A stretch of DNA of 64,000 bases, taken from positions 4,650,001 to 4,714,000 of the forward strand of contig JAZGUH010000103.1 in the NCBI GenBank assembly GCA_037893225.1. Reading direction: 5' to 3'. This DNA is from Hippasteria phrygiana (taxonomy: Eukaryota > Echinodermata > Asteroidea > Valvatida > Goniasteridae). Shown here one piece after another: positions 62,075 through 64,000 of this stretch (position 1 is the first letter of the stretch; each line of letters starts with the position of its first letter). The position numbers and the translations under genes are program-made. Below the pieces are notes generated by a model, which searched no databases, was not told the DNA's origin, and saw only the letters and a list, made by a program, of their open reading frames with translations.

Positions 62075-63703
62075 ATTCACAGCGTTAGAACTCTTCGAGA
62101 AAATTCAAAACTCGCAACAAATTTCTTCCCATGAACACTGTGTGCGTTCTCCCGTTTACTGTATTGTAACTGTTTAACGTTTGCCACATTTTCAGAAGAA
62201 CGCCCCTCCTTTCCCTGTTCATAATTGAATGGTATATTGACCAAATCCAGTATTTTTTACACGTATGGGTAGCTTAGATATAGCGCAACAATCTCAGACT
62301 ATCGCCAGCTTCACAGCGTTAGAACTCTTCGAGAAAATTCAAACCTCGCACCTAATTTCTTCCCGTGAACTCTGTGTGCGTTCTCCCGTTTACTGCATTG
62401 TGGCTGCTTAACGTTTGCCAAATTTTCAGATGAACGCCCCTCCTTTCCCTGTTCATAATTGAATGGTATATTGACCAAATCCAGTAATTTTTACACGTAT
62501 GGGTAGCTTAGATATAGCGCAACAATTTCAGACCATCGCCAGCTTCACAGCGTTAGAACTCTTCGAGAAAATTCAAAACTCGCAACAAATTTCTTCCCAT
62601 GAACACTGTGTGCGTTCTCCCGTTTACTGTATTGTAACTGTTTAACGTTTGCCACATTTTCAGATGAACGCCCCTCCTTTCCCTGTTCATAATTGAATGG
62701 GATATTGACCAAATCCAGCAATGTTCACACGTATGGGTAGCTTAAATCTAGCGCAACAAATTGAGACCATCGCCAGCTTCACAGCGTTAGAACTCTTCGA
62801 GAAAATTCAAACCTCGCAACAAATTTCTTCACATGAACTCTGTGTGCGTTCTCCCGTTTACTGCATTGTGGCTGCTTAACGTTTGCCAAATTTTCAGATG
62901 AACGCCCCTCCTTTCCCTGTTCATAATTGAATGGTATATTGACCAAATCCAGTAATTTTTACACGTATGGGTAGCTTAGATATAGCGCAACAATTTCAGA
63001 CCATCGCCAGCTTCACAGCGTTAGAACTCTTCGAGAAAATTCAAACCTCGCAACAAATTTCTTTCTGTGAACTCTGTGTGCGTTCTTCCGTTTACTGCAT
63101 TGTGACTGCTTAACGTTTGCCAAATTTTCAGATGAACGCCCCTCCTTTCCCTGTTCATAATTGAATGGGATATTGACCAAATTCAGTAATTTTCACACGT
63201 ATGGGTAGCTTAGATCTAGCGCAACAATTTTAGACCATCGCCAGCTTCACAGCGTTAGAACTCTTCGAGAAAAAACAAACCTCGCATCAAATTTCTTTCT
63301 GTGAACTCTGTGTGCGTTCTTCCGTTTACTGCATTGTGACTGCTTAACGTTTGCCACATTTTCAGATGAACGCCCCTCCTTTCCCTGTTCATAATTGAAT
63401 GGTATATTGACCAAATCCAGTAATTTTCACACGTATGGGTAGCTTAGATCTAGCGCAACAATTTGAGACCATCGCCAGCTTCACAGCGTTAGAACTCTTC
63501 GAGAAAATTCAAACCTCGCAACAAATTTCTTCATGTGTGCGTTCTTCCGTTTACTGCATTGTGACTGCTTAACGTTTGCCAAATTTTCAGATGAACGCCC
63601 CTCCTTTCCCTGTTCATAATTGAATGGGATATTGACCAAATTCAGTAATTTTCACACGTATGGGTAGCTTAGATCTAGCGCAACAATTTTAGACCATCGC
63701 CAG
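62075..63703 (+). repeat. Seven-monomer unit, 1629 bp, tandem copy 2
   Basis: Follows copy 1 directly. The junction monomer is a chimera whose first part is the CAATTTTAG, CCAGATTCAC type and whose second part is the AACTCGCAAC, GAACACTG type. The crossover lies within about 62075-62110, in the invariant AGCGTTAGAACTCTTCGAG stretch. At the end of copy 2 the same CCAGATTCAC monomer continues normally into AAAAATCAAACC (63728), as expected for a simple tandem duplication. Confidence 0.88.
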
Positions 63704-64000
63704 ATTCACAGCGTTAGAACTCTTCGAGAAAAATCAAACCTCGCATCAAATTTCTTTCTGTGAACTCTGTGTGCGTTCTTCCGTTTACTGCATTGTGACT
63801 GCTTAACGTTTGCCACATTTTCAGATGAACGCCCCTCCTTTCCCTGTTCATAATTGAATGGTATATTGACCAAATCCAGTAATTTTCACACGTATGGGTA
63901 GCTTAGATCTAGCGCAACAATTTGAGACCATCGCCAGCTTCACAGCGTTAGAACTCTTCGAGAAAATTCAAACCTCGCACCTAATTTCTTCCCGTGAACT
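63704..64000 (+). repeat. Satellite continuing beyond the right edge
   Basis: One and a quarter monomers: the remainder of a CATCAAATT copy, then a TAATTTTCAC copy cut at the window end inside TTCCCGTGAACT. The array does not end here. Confidence 0.9.

Larger units (their letters stand above)
1..64000 (+). repeat. 234-bp tandem satellite array filling the whole window
   Basis: Every part of the window is the same repeat in the same orientation. The landmark ACACGTATGGGTAGCTT recurs about every 234 bp from 164 to 63888, apart from occasional point changes, giving 273 complete copies. The length balance is exact when 17 copies of 225 bp, 8 of 233 bp and 3 of 235 bp are allowed for. Monomers differ mainly at about fifteen recurring positions, so neighbouring copies look alike and the same subtypes come back at a distance. 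Both window ends are inside a monomer, so the true array is longer than 64 kb. No gene, transposon or unique spacer interrupts it. Architecture of this kind is known from eukaryotic centromeric, pericentromeric and other heterochromatic satellites. Family name and species are not recognisable to me, and the chromosomal position is unknown. Confidence 0.97.

Noticed and set aside
1..64000. CRISPR array
   Set aside because: The repeat is 234 bp with no unique spacers, and consecutive units are the same sequence throughout. There are no cas genes.
1..64000. Transposable element or LTR array
   Set aside because: No terminal inverted repeats, target-site duplications, transposase or reverse-transcriptase motifs, or poly-A tails are visible, and no unique internal sequence separates the copies.
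1..64000. rDNA, 5S RNA, tRNA cluster or telomeric repeats
   Set aside because: The monomer shows no tRNA A/B box pair (CTTCGAGAA is only a weak B-box resemblance), no rRNA-like core and no TTAGGG-type short repeats.

Overview
The window is one uninterrupted tandem satellite array. From the first base to the last it consists of head-to-tail copies, all in the same orientation, of a single AT-leaning monomer of 234 bp (about 42% GC by hand count of one consensus copy). Using the landmark ACACGTATGGGTAGCTT as the monomer start, the first full copy begins at 164 and the last landmark is at 63888. That span holds 273 complete monomers, with partial copies at both ends. The length closes exactly: 273 x 234, minus 17 copies that are 9 bp short, minus 8 copies that are 1 bp short, plus 3 copies that are 1 bp long. 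No unrelated sequence of any size is therefore inserted. I see no protein-coding gene, RNA gene, transposable element, CRISPR array, origin or telomeric repeat. Small open frames of 60 to 68 codons occur, but they are by-products of the repeat.

The architecture (hundreds of near-identical copies, nested multi-monomer duplications, both edges still inside the array) is typical of eukaryotic satellite DNA in constitutive heterochromatin, possibly centromeric or pericentromeric. I do not recognise the family and cannot name the species. The eukaryotic assignment is an inference from architecture only.

Layout: monomers fall into recognisable subtypes, defined by about fifteen diagnostic positions, and these are arranged in overlapping blocks duplicated at offsets that are sums of monomer lengths. 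From 1 to about 18.5 kb the array is the most mosaic. It holds all eight 233-bp copies, all six copies of a marked three-monomer module, and blocks duplicated at offsets of 5838, 6306, 7936, 1169 and 8404 bp. From about 18.5 to 34 kb it carries five- to eight-monomer higher-order units, including a clean 1872-bp (8-monomer) tandem duplication at 28.3-32.1 kb. From 34171 to 57057 lies a 49-monomer tandem duplication (11439 and 11448 bp) whose copies are almost identical by eye. From 57058 to the end come a further partial copy of that unit and a 1629-bp (7-monomer) tandem duplication.

There is no gene network to describe. What the sequence records is how the array grows and is homogenised: unequal exchange in register, loss of single monomers, chimeric monomers at block junctions, and short conversion-like patches. 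Block borders were found by eye from diagnostic bases and are usually good to within about 50 bp. Identity statements are visual, not computed.
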